Part shown: positions 12,101 through 22,700 of the stretch, piece after piece | How the letters are laid out: each line of letters starts with the position of its first letter | How positions within the stretch are numbered: the stretch's first letter is position 1 | Origin: Paramacrobiotus metropolitanus | Taxonomy: Eukaryota > Tardigrada > Eutardigrada > Parachela > Macrobiotidae | Reading direction: 5' to 3' | Length of the DNA stretch: 64,000 nucleotides | NCBI RefSeq assembly: GCF_019649055.1 | Contig: NW_026570305.1 | Location: 372,001-436,000 of the forward strand | The notes under the pieces: model-generated | Database searches by the model: none | The model's input: only the letters and a program-made list of their open reading frames with translations | Told to the model about the DNA's origin: nothing | Program-made: the position numbers and the translations under genes

Positions 12101-13030
12101 TTAAAAGTATTCCTGTACTTTTAAAGTATTGCAGTACTTTTAAATTACAGCAATACTTTTAAAGTATTATTTTTATAGCATTGCAGTACTTAAAAACGCC
12201 TCAGCGCTTGATCTTCTGTTTCGGCTTGTTCGGCGTTGTTCGGGAAGGTCACTTGGCACAGCAGTATAATACTTTGAAAGTTGTACTTTAGAAGTATTGC
12301 TGTACTTTCCAAGTACTGCAATAATTTAAAATGCCTCAAGGCTTTATCGTTTGTTTCGGCTTGTCAAAGTGCAACAGTAACTTTAAAGTGCTGCTGTAAC
12401 AATGTGACCTTCCCGAACAACGCCGAACAAGCCGAAAAGACGATCAAGCGCTGAGGGGTTTTTAAGTACTGCTATACTTTAAAAGTATTGTTGTACTTTA
12501 AAAGTATTGCAATACTTTAAAAGTACAGGATAACTTTCAGAGTATTGCTGTACTTTCAAAGTACTGCAATACTTTAAAATGCCCCAGCGCTAGATCGTCT
12601 GTTTCGGCTTGTTCGGCGTTGTTCGGGAAGGTCACTTTGGCACAGCAATACTTTGAAAGTACTGTTGTACTTTAAAGGTATGGCTGTAGTTCCAAAGTGC
12701 TGCAATACTTTAAAAGTATTGCTGCACTTTCAAACTACTGCAATACTTTAAAAGTGCAGGAATACTTTAAAAGTATTGCTGTAGTTTCAAAGTATTGCAA
12801 TACTTTAAAAGTACAGGAATACTTTAAAAGTATTGCTGTAGTTTCAAAGTATTGCAATAATTTAAAAGTACAGGAATACTTTAAAAGTATTGCTGTACTT
12901 TCAAAGTGCTGCAATACTTTTAAAATGCCTCAGCACTTGATCGTCCGTTTCGGCTTGTTCGGCGTTGTCCGGAAAGGTCACTTGGCGCAGCAGTACTTTG
13001 AAAGAACGGGTGCACTTTAGAAGTATTGCT
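12101..13030. repeat. Degenerate continuation of the satellite with an inverted segment
   Basis: The same words (AAGTATTGC, TTCGGCTTGTTCGGCG, GGGAAGGTCAC) continue without strict period. Around 12402-12470 the unit is inverted and pairs with 12186-12252 over roughly 60 bases. From 12690 to 12905 a short sub-repeat of about 54 bp (AAAAGTACAGGAATAC) appears several times. It looks like an older, rearranged edge of the array. Confidence 0.7.
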
Positions 13031-13859
13031 GAACAGAAAGCCAGCAGTACTGTCTCCAGGCAACACAGTAAGCAAAGCAATATGTAAAGCACTTCGATTA
13101 ACAAGCTGTACCTTATAGACAACAACAACTAAATTAATATAGAAGTACTTAACAGTACAGTAACTACTATAGTACAGTGCCTACGTTAGCGCTCTGCAAA
13201 GGTTAACATATTGCAAAATTACTAATGGGAGTGTATATTTAATTAGATAGTATTTGCACGACACAGTATGTGACGTACAAAATTTGGTGTGTAAATGCCA
13301 GTATAGTACTTAGCGTTAAGAACGACGACCTCTACACAATAACTGCAAGTTTTGCAACATTAAATTTTGCTGTCAATGACGTGTCAATCGCTGTCAATGG
13401 TACCTGCATTCCTGATCACTGTCCACTGCTGTTACCCAGGGGCTTGGGTATTTCACGCTTGTGCAATCAATACCCAATATCGACCGCACGATGAGAAAGT
13501 ACCAGTGAACTGCACCAGGGCGCACGGCGAGATGGGGAATTATAAACAATAGGGTAACAATTACAGCACTGCCATAAATAATTAATATTGCACCAATACG
13601 GACGGTGCGACGGCAGCGATCAGTCAACAGTGCATTACACGGTACGTCGATAAACAAAGCAATTGGTACTTGACCATAGTACTACAAGTCGGCGACGAGA
13701 AAATTGTATGATTTATTAGCACCTAAGTAAGTACACAAACAATGGTACATGCAGCAAAAGTGCACATGCATGCACCAATGGTGCAATTGAATGCACCATT
13801 GGTACGGTCTTTACTGGTGTATTAGGTATCTATCTTACGAACAATATCTATGTTACGAA
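13031..13859. other. Gap with a hairpin, no gene recognised
   Basis: A perfect 12-bp inverted repeat (ACCAATGGTGCA, 6-base loop, complement) lies at 13774-13803. No protein family is recognised. Confidence 0.4.
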
Positions 13860-14439
13860 TATTGCCGTGTTGTGCAGGTTCAGCGGGTTCGAGTCGGACG
13901 GACAAGCGAAAGCGTGGAACGAGGTCGATCTGCGCTGCGAGGATGTATCCGGCTGGAGCACAATGGCTATTTACGGGATCAACGAGCTGTTCCGAGTGTG
14001 AAGCTTGGGATTGCATCATTGCCATGCGGCCCACACTATAATTATGGTCTCGTTCGGAATGGGGAGAATGTTTTGATTATTATTTCATGGCCAGGGCTCA
14101 ACTCACGGCCCCAAACTATCTGACCCGGAATACCAGCATCGAAATATCCGGCCTCAGATCAATGGATGGCGATCAGCGCTGGCATCTGGGCTTATCAATA
14201 AGATATTTGCTATCGAATTCCTGTTTCGCTCGCTATCGGTATCACACATCAATACCAGTACCGTATACCTGTTTAATGAGACGAGCTTACGGGAATCGTT
14301 TTCTACACTGTGGTTTCTCTTACTTTTTCCGTCATTTCTGTTTGGCTTCTTAGTCTCTTCAGCGCCTTTTTTAGCATAATGTTCCTCCATAATGCGACTT
14401 TTGGTGCACCTGAAAGCATTTAAACTTTTTGGAATTTTT

Positions 14440-14905
14440 CAACAGCCATAACTCCCGAACCGGATGTTGCGCGCACAAACTGTTTCACGCCAATGTATAC
14501 AGCAGACCTGGGCAGTTATGGAAAATGCAACCACCGTTAGAGTTACCAGTTACAGGGAGCGTGCGAGTTACGCTACGAGTTACGCTACTCATGAAAGTAA
14601 AACCGAGTTTCGAGTTATACCACGAGTTACGCTACCATAGACAATACATACAGATTTTGAGCAAGTTACGTTAGAGTTACGTTTTTGGGATAGCGAGTTA
14701 CGCTTCAGAGTTACGTTAAAAGTCGATAACTCGCAAATAGCTCGCGTTAAGTTATAGAGTTAAGTTATAACTGCCCAGGTCTGGTATACAGATCATCTGG
14801 CTACAGAATGTCTTAAAACAAACCAAAAAATTGCGCTTGAGAGTGCGCGAAAATGAAAGATTTCGTGCAGGTACACGAATTTGGTACCATGTACCTAACT
14901 GCAGC
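14440..14905. repeat. Dispersed repeat also found at 58969-59100, interrupted by a MITE
   Basis: Segments 14455-14502 and 14792-14900 match the continuous sequence near 58969-59100 (shared words GCGCGCACAAAC, CCAATGTATAC, TGTCATAAAACA-like, GAATTTGGTACCATG). The 14-kb copy differs by the insertion of the 281-bp element at 14503-14783, so the 59-kb copy gives the empty-site comparison. Confidence 0.65.
14503..14783. mobile_element. hAT-type MITE with 8-bp target duplication
   Basis: Terminal inverted repeats CAGACCTGGGCAGTTAT are perfect over 17 bp, and the element is flanked on both sides by GTATACAG (14495-14502 and 14784-14791). An 8-bp duplication and TIRs starting CAG are the hallmarks of hAT elements. 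The 281-bp interior has many GAGTTACG sub-repeats and no ORF, so it is non-autonomous. Confidence 0.9.
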
Positions 14906-15808
14906 CAAGCGTAAACGCCGCCGTAGAAACGCGGTAGATCCATCGACCGCCATCCAACCTCTCCAATTCCATATCTCTTCAGTACTTCCGCTCGCTGGCT
15001 GAGCACAACGGGCAAAACAGCTGACTGTGAGGAAAATGCAATACATCGATCAGCGAATGGCCTCAATAAAATGTAGTTTTAGAGATGACGTTGTTTGGCG
15101 TTTGATATTGAATTCCGTCATCAGGCGGAAGAAGAAGAGTTTTGAAGTTTTCCCTGACTGACTTTAATGAGCGTAATAGTATCGGCGCGAAATACTTTCA
15201 TGCCGGTAATCGCAGTAACAAGCATCTTTTTCGTAACAAGCATCTTTTTCGTAACAAGCACCAGCAGTAACAAGCATCTTTTTAGTGGAAACTGCGGCTC
15301 ACACTCGAGCCGCTTTAAATTCGCCTGTTGCCATGCCTTCCAGGAAGGCAAATGTCCCCGCTCAGCTACCGCGTGCGCATTCAGTCATGTCTGCGGCGAG
15401 TTTGGGAAGCGAGGGCACAGCTTTCAGGAGCACCGAGATACCGGCACCGGTCCGGCCGGCTCCGCTCGTGGCTCAAACTAGTGTGTCGTTTACGTTTGTC
15501 TCTGACAATCCAGAACAGACTCTGTGTCAACCGGTAGGGCAAATGTTGTCTGTACAATGTGTACATACTTTGAAAGTCTGCAGGTGGCCATGGCAGCGCT
15601 GTGCTGTGCCGTTAAGGGGATTAATTGTAGCCCCAGCTGTGTAGTCTATAATATTTATGGAATTTACTTGTTTTAATAATATATAATATAAGTTTTTAAT
15701 AATATAAAATATTTTTTATAATATTTACTTGTTTCTGGAATGTATAACCGCAGTATTGTCTTTATTTTTCAATATGTACAGCAACGAACACCACTCAGTC
15801 GAATACAA

Positions 15809-16378
15809 TCAAATGAAGAATTTATCCCAATTAACATGAGAAGGGACTGTGCATAATATGCTCATAGCGTTACCCCGCATAATCTCCAAACTTAAACGTT
15901 GAAACAAAAAGCAAGTGGAACGACTCTCGCCTGTTCGCATAAACAGTTTCTTACCGATCTCTTTCAACAAAACAATTGTACCATTACAGTAAGTGCCAAA
16001 TGTCTCACATGTAATGGGAACAAAATGACAACGATCAGTAAGCGACTTGTACTTCCCCATCTTGACAGTGAATGCCAGTTCGGCGGCGGCGCCCGCACAC
16101 TTCGAGGTTGCGTCAGTATAGGAATCCGCCATCGTGTCTCTGCATGTCACATCCCAGACTAGCGGTTGTCCACGGTACCACTTCCATCGTGTAGCCCCAT
16201 CCGGCCGCTTTCCGTTTTCACGCAAAAATCCCACAGGCTCAGGATATGATTCAATGCCGGCATTGCACAAAGTTCGCAAAATAATATCGTTAATGCCGTT
16301 ATGCCGTTCCCTCCTACCAACACCTTTTTGGCAGGCTAGTCCGTGGTACCGCAGTATAATCATTGTTGTTGAACACAA
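15809..16378 (-). pseudogene. C-terminal fragment of a LINE-type reverse transcriptase polyprotein
   Basis: The frame contains the conserved tail of many invertebrate retroelement polyproteins: YHGLACQKGVGRRERHNGIN, then EPVGF, DGKRPDG, VWDVTC, the block FVPITCETFG and a GNAMSILC end. The E, D and WD(V)TC residues resemble a PD-(D/E)XK nuclease fold. The catalytic RT palm is missing, so this is a 5'-truncated dead copy about 190 residues long. I recognise the block from retroelement proteins in general, not one named family. Confidence 0.65.
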
Positions 16379-16448
16379 AGGAAACCATGCAATAAAGATC
16401 GTATAATATTTATAATAATTACGACTATTGCCGTGTTGTGCAGGTTCA

Positions 16449-16686
16449 ACGTATAACCATCTTTGAAATTTTTTAAGACTAGATTTCCGTCACCGCCTAG
16501 TATCGCTCTGGAAAATCGTAAGTTGGTATGGGTAGAGAATGCAATTTGCCGGTCGCACTCGCGGTACACGACGAGATTGTTATCAGACTGAAAGGTCCAT
16601 CTGAACGTCCTTGATGGACGTCCATCTGAACGTCCTTGAGTAATAACTCTTTTCCATTTCTGCTTCTTCGTTTGGCCGCAGCGCAA
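16449..16686 (-). CDS. Bulb-type (B-)lectin domain exon, 3' exon of the astacin gene
   Basis: Translation gives FQSDNNLVVYREC and GGDGNLVLKNFKDG, the repeated QxDxNxVxY-like strand of mannose-binding bulb lectins. The acceptor GTTGTAG at 16687 joins in phase 1 to donor GTCAGC after 16748 across a 61-bp intron. A 25-bp tandem duplication (unit at 16595-16619, repeated from 16620) shifts the frame just before the lectin strands; without it the N-terminal segment LRPNEEAEMEKSYY would run into them. The exon then runs into the 23-bp repeat at 16426-16448, where a LINE-type insertion starts, so the second half of the domain is missing. The domain is probably broken in this copy. Confidence 0.55.
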
Positions 16687-16747
16687 CTACAACGTGCAGT
16701 AAGCACAGTCTTGTTTAGCTCGGTGCGTTATCAGTGCTAGTGCTGAC

Positions 16748-19700
16748 CTTTGGAGCACATCGTGTTATTTCTGCTGTATTGTAGCCAGTTCATTGCTTTG
16801 ATCTGCGATTCGTTTATGCAGCCGTACGCAATTTGGATTTTGATGGAATCCAGAAAGCTCAGATTATCTCTTTGTCCGATACAGTGTGGAAACTTTGTGG
16901 TTGGAATAATGCATGGTTTCCACGGATCTTTTGCGAAAGCAAACGCCGGATAATGCATAATCGATGCGTAATCATAAGGAAGGCCGAACGTGCGAGTGTT
17001 CCTCAGGAAAATATCAAAATTATATTTGGCATCTACGAAATAAATACAATGCAAAAGAAGCAACAATCCTTTGCTGAAACATTCTGTAGCATTACTGTGC
17101 ATGGTTATCGTTAGTATTCGCTAGAGCCAGTAAATATCGGTGCTCTAGCAATGTTAATGCTCGCTAAAGCCAGCAAACATCACTTGGTATTGCAACAGCA
17201 GCCGGTTAAACTGCTGTTCTAGTGGGATGGTTAATCCACCGTACCACGATGTAGCGGCTGTTAAGGCTAACTGACAATCAAAAGGCTGGCACGATCAGCA
17301 GCGATGCTGACCGGAAGTAAGGTGGCAATTACACAACTACTGTGTGGGAGATGAGATGATTCATCTCGAAGTGTTTACAAACAACAAACGTTTGTAAACA
17401 AGTTTGCTGCGTAGTTGAATGTTTAGTATTGTTGTACGCATAGGTAATATACGGTAGATAATGTGCCCAATTGTTCTGTTCGGCATTAATATACATAGTT
17501 AGTTTTTCTGCTAAGAATCTCATAAAACGCTCAGCTAATGTATTGGACTGCGGATGAAATGCAGTAGTGTACTGGTGGTCAATCTGCATAATTTCGTTAA
17601 TTTTTTTGAATAATATGACTTGTGTATGCGACTCCTCGATCTGAAGTAATATGCAGCGGTGGTCCATAAGGTAATATGATGTTATTAACTAAAAATTGGG
17701 CAGTTTCGTCTTTACCGGTTGACTGTACGGTTTTTGTGACTACGAAACGTGATACATTTTCCACTGCAACTATTATGTACTTGTGACCTTCGGGCGATGC
17801 ATGGAACGGACCTACGTGGTCGAACGACCAAGACTCTAAAAGTCCGAACTGCTTAATTTGCTGCAAATAACCACTAGGTGGAATGTTTATGCTGTGTCGC
17901 TGCTGGCACGATGTGCACGCATCACAATAATTTTTCACGTAGTGCAACATACGAGGCCAGTAAAAGCGGGATGACACTGTGTTCCATGTGCGTGAAAACC
18001 CTACATGTGCGGAAACCGGGGAGTCATGGCACTCATACAGTATCTCTGCACGCATATTGTTAGGGATACAAATCAAAAAATGTGGTCGTCCCTTGCGGTA
18101 TCTGAGCTTGTGCAACGCACCGTGTACTATGCGGAAGCTGTCAGCTAATTTCTGCATACGCTTCGGAGCTTGACTGTACTCTGTAGTATCTGAAAGTAAT
18201 GTTTTAATTTTTGAGATAAAATCGTCGGCTGATTGTTCTGACACTAATCGAGCGTGCGCCGGTTCTGACCATGTACTGTACAATGGAATGTCACAATCGT
18301 CGGTATCATCTGCTGGTTCGTGGGGATTGCGGCTAAGCAGGTCGGCGTCTTGGTGGAGACGTCCTTTACGATACTGTATCTTAAAATCATATTCTTGTAG
18401 AAGTAGTGACCATCTATTTAACCTTCCTTGAGGTTCTTTTAGGTTAAGCAAGTACTGTAGAGCTGAATGGTCTGATATTACTACGAAGTGTTTGCCTGCT
18501 AAATAATGTTTGAATTTTTTAATGGCAAAAACAATGGCATATAATTCTTTTTCAGAAACTGGATAATTTGCTTGATGTTTATCTAGCATTTTAGACGCAT
18601 AGGCGACGGTGTGCCAACCGTCTGGATGTTCCTGTTCTAATATAGCACCGACTCCGACGCCGGAGGCGTCCGTTTTGATTTGTGTATTTAATTTGTGGTC
18701 GAACGGCTTCAAAACTGGAGCACGGCTCAAACATTCTTTTAACTGGTCAAAAGCTTGTTGTTCTTTTGGTGTCCATATGAAAGAAACATTTTTCCGTGTA
18801 AGATGTAGAAGCGGTGCGGATAATGTAGAGAAATTGTCAATGAATTGACGATAGTAACTCAGTGCACCTATAAACGATTTAATCTCTTTCGGTGTTTTTG
18901 GTGTTTGAAATGCGGAAATAGCGCTGATTTTAGCTGGATCCGGTTGTATGCCGGTGCTACTGATAATATGCCCTAAGAACTTAATCTGTGGGAAACCGAT
19001 CTCACATTTTGTAGGGAGATTGTGAAACCTGCTGTGCTTACAGCGTCTAATACTTTTCTAACAACTTGCAATGTTCGGTAAAAGTTGCTCCGCCTACTAA
19101 AACATCATCTATGTAACAGATGACTCCGTGCCATTTTAAATGGCTTAATATGGAGTCCATAGCTCTTTGGAATGTGGCGGGACCACCGCACAATCCAAAG
19201 GGCATTCTTAAAACTCAAATTGACCGTCCATGGTCACAAAAGATGTTTTCGGTATGTCTTTCGGAGCCATTCTGATTTGCCAAAACCCGCATTAAAATCA
19301 AGACTTGAAAAATATTTAGAATTTCCAAAACATGATATTGCGTCATCAATTCTTGGAAGGGGCCATAAAGGTCTGCTAGTCACAGCATTTAAACCTCGCA
19401 AGTCACAACAGAATCTGGGCGGCTTCGTCGACCCTTTACGTTTTACAAGTAACACTGGGCATGCCCAAGGAGATGTGGATGGGCGAATGACGTTTTGATC
19501 TAACATTTCCTGTACTTGCGAATTGATTTGTATTCTTTGTGCATAGGACACGCGGTAAGGAAGTTTTTTCACTGGCTGATTTCTTCCTGTGTCGATCTCG
19601 TGCATAATGTTGCCACAATCACCGAGCGGCCTGTCCTTACTAGGAAACACTTTTTGATATTTCACAAATAATCTGACTAATATATTTCGCTCTTCCGTAG

Positions 19701-22700
19701 ATAATCCTGAATGAAACTTCATTGTTTTAATGTGTTGCATCAGCTCATCTTTATCTATGGCGGCAATATCTGACGATTCTAGTTTTGTTATCGGCACTTC
19801 TGCTACTGCATCTACGGGTTCCATATGACCAATAAGTACACCTCGTTTGAGTTTAATATCTTTATCAGAAAAGTTAGTTATTAGTATGTTAATTTTTCCG
19901 TTCTCTGAGCGTACTACACTATTTGGAACTGCTACAAGATGACTATGTAATAGTAATTTGTTTCCCAATACGAGTACGTCTCCGTTGTAAATGTCAGGCG
20001 CTGAAAGTGTCAATATCGTGCCGTGCTTTGCTGGCAACACTGTGGTAGATGCTAGTTTTATGCCGGCTCGATCCCATGTGATGTCATTTACTGGTTCTGG
20101 TGAGCAAGACATTTCCGTGTCCAGCGGTGGCGGCCATGGTGGCACGCGAGGCAGTGCCGCTGAATCTGACCTTTCGTGTGCGCCGGTGTGCGAGTCCGTC
20201 GCAGTAGATTGCAGCGGAGCTGCATGCGACTGCGCGAACTGAGTGGTGCAAACCGCCTTCTCAGCCGACGGGCTTGAAGGAGAGTCTGGTTGCACTGGGG
20301 GCATGATGTGCGCCGGTGGCACGACAGGAGTAAGTGCCAGTGGCAATGGGGAAGCGACGTGCGCCGGTGACGGTGTGGGAGAGTCTGTACTGTGTACTGT
20401 ACTCGTATTGTCGTTATGTTCACCCGCAAATAACGGTGATGATGTATTGGTTGCGGTAATAATGTTCGAAACACTTACTTCACGAGGTACTGTATGTACG
20501 TCCGAACTGATGCTACTACCTTCGGCATCCTTTTCTGCTATGGGCTCAACGTGCAAACGATGACGATGTGCTTTCTTTAGATGATAGTGATATTGCTGTA
20601 CAAAGTTTGTGCGCGGTATGAAAGTGTCAGCGAACATCATGTCCTGTACATCGGAAAGTACACGTTCTCGACTGAGCAATTTGTTGACTTTTGTTTTGTA
20701 CTGTCAACTCCGAAGTATAATTTTCCAGTGTAACTGTTTATCCACAGATTGTGCTCTTTAAGGAAATCGTTACCGAGAATAATGTTCTCGTATGGCAAGT
20801 CACAAACTATGAATATATAATGTTGTAGTGTACGATGTTCGAATGTAATAGTAATTTCACTGAAGTACGTGTTCTTAGCTTGGAACTTTTCAGAAATGGT
20901 AGCAAATCGTAATTTAGGAGCATCGTTATGAAAAGGCCGAAAATCTAAATTGAGCTGCACTGCTAAAACTTCCGATATTATGCTGCAACCTGCACCTGTG
21001 TCTATTAGAACAGGTAATTTTTTATTATTAATGTTTAGTTCGACGTAGACGGGGCTTACTGTCTGTGGCATGCTGAAGTTCGCATAAGGGCTTGACTGAC
21101 TAGGTAATATCTTTATTGAATCTTTATGCATTTGGACATTGTATGTATTAATTTCGGATTCCTTAAGTACAAACGGAGGATCATATTGGCGACCATACGG
21201 ACCTCCTTTACCGTAAGGTCTCATTCTTTTCCTCGTCAGTACGCCAGTACGCGTTACCTTTTTCGCAAGATTGTACTTTATGTAATCGTCGTAATTCTCT
21301 TGTACTCGTGCTTTAATGTCTGCTGGGCACACTCGTGCGACTTTATACCGATCATCAGGATGCGAATCCTCACACTCTTTGTAAGAATGGGTAAAATCCT
21401 CACAACGTGGACAAAATAATTTCCCATTCTGAAGCCGGTAGCTGTCGAAGTCTATGTACTTTCTATCTATCCGTTTGTAATCCTGACCTGAGCTACGTTT
21501 ACTATCATCTCGTGAACGGCTGCGGTCTGAGCGATCTTTTGACCGGAAGCGGTCACTGCGATCAGTCGAGCTGAAGCGGCCGCTGCGTTCTTGCGCGCGC
21601 GGCGCCGGCGACCGGTACCGATCTGGCTTGGCCTGCCTACGGAATTCGCCAGACTGTGGTTTATCGCGGTAGTCTGCACCAGTATACCGATTGCGGCTGC
21701 GAGATCGATCTTGATAATATCGGTTTTGACGGTACTCATCACGGCTGCGTGATCTATCTGTGCGCTGGTAGCTATTTGAGCGGTCACGCGACGGGCGAAA
21801 TTTATTTTCGGTAATATAGTTTACCTCAATGGGGTTTGTCTCCGTACCTGCGGCCGGACGATCCGCAATTGTTAATCTGGTCAAAATCGAGCGGAACTCA
21901 CTAACTGTATGTGTTTTTGATGTTGCCAAAAATCTTTTGTACTCTGGCAAGTCAGCTATTGCACGCTGAATTTCAGCTACTTTGTATGTTTCAGGCATTA
22001 GCGGATCTATCTGCTGAAATAACAGTTCCATTTCATCAAGAAACGCATTAATATCGGCACCTTTCTTATACACCTTTTTTGACAGTTCCATTCTCTTAGT
22101 CAACTCATAATCTTCAGGTAAAAATCGCTTAGTAAACTGTGCTTTCCATTCATCGTATGGTAAATGGGAGTTTTTCTGCCATAACGACTCAAACAAACGT
22201 CTAGGCATATCGCCTAAGTAGTTCGGTAGCATCTGTAATTTTCTACCTGCGTCCCAATTAAGTGCTGCAGCGGCACGCTCAAACTGCTGGAAAAAATCTG
22301 TGATAATATAATCGGGCTTGTTGTTAAAGATTTCAATTTTAAAGTCCTTAGCCTGTAGTCTGGCACTGTTGTTATTCATCGTTAATGTGCGCAACAAATC
22401 TGTCAGATCAGCTGGTGATTTTGCCGGTTCGGGAATACTATTATGTACAGGCGCATTTAATGTATAAGTACTCGTATTTCGGTGTGTACTGTTAATCTGC
22501 GTCCTATTCTCTGTGTTTGTTGCCGGTTCGTGTTTAATGTCTGCCCTGTGGTCAATGCACACGTTGGGAGATTGGACTGTCTCTGCAGCCGGTTTGGTCT
22601 GCGCTGCACTCTGAATGCATTCAGCTGCTACGATCAGCGATAAGTTTAATAATTCGTCTGTATTTGCCCTGCCGGCCTGCCTCTGCTCAGACGTGTAGCA

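Larger units (their letters stand above)
13883..16425 (-). mobile_element. LINE-type insertion flanked by a 23-bp direct repeat
   Basis: The 23 bases starting TATTGCCGTGTTGTGCAGGT occur at 13860-13882 and again at 16426-16448, as expected of a target-site duplication around a 2.5-kb insert. The insert carries the C-terminal part of a LINE-type pol ORF on the minus strand at its 5' edge, as in a 5'-truncated retrotransposed copy. The right copy of the repeat lies in the bulb-lectin exon of the astacin gene, so the insertion probably split that exon. No poly-A tract is seen at the 13883 end, which weakens the LINE reading. A hAT-type MITE lies inside. Confidence 0.55.

Noticed and set aside
11069-13020. 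Short ORFs in the 126-bp array
   Set aside because: They arise because the repeat length is divisible by 3; stops appear at unit variants and the translation matches nothing known.
13791-14123. Plus-strand ORF near 13.8-14.1 kb as a second lectin-like gene
   Set aside because: Apart from the 23-bp repeat there is no convincing domain pattern; it lies inside the insertion.
18609-20563. Plus-strand ORFs over the gypsy pol region
   Set aside because: They are antisense shadows of the RT/RNase H coding sequence.
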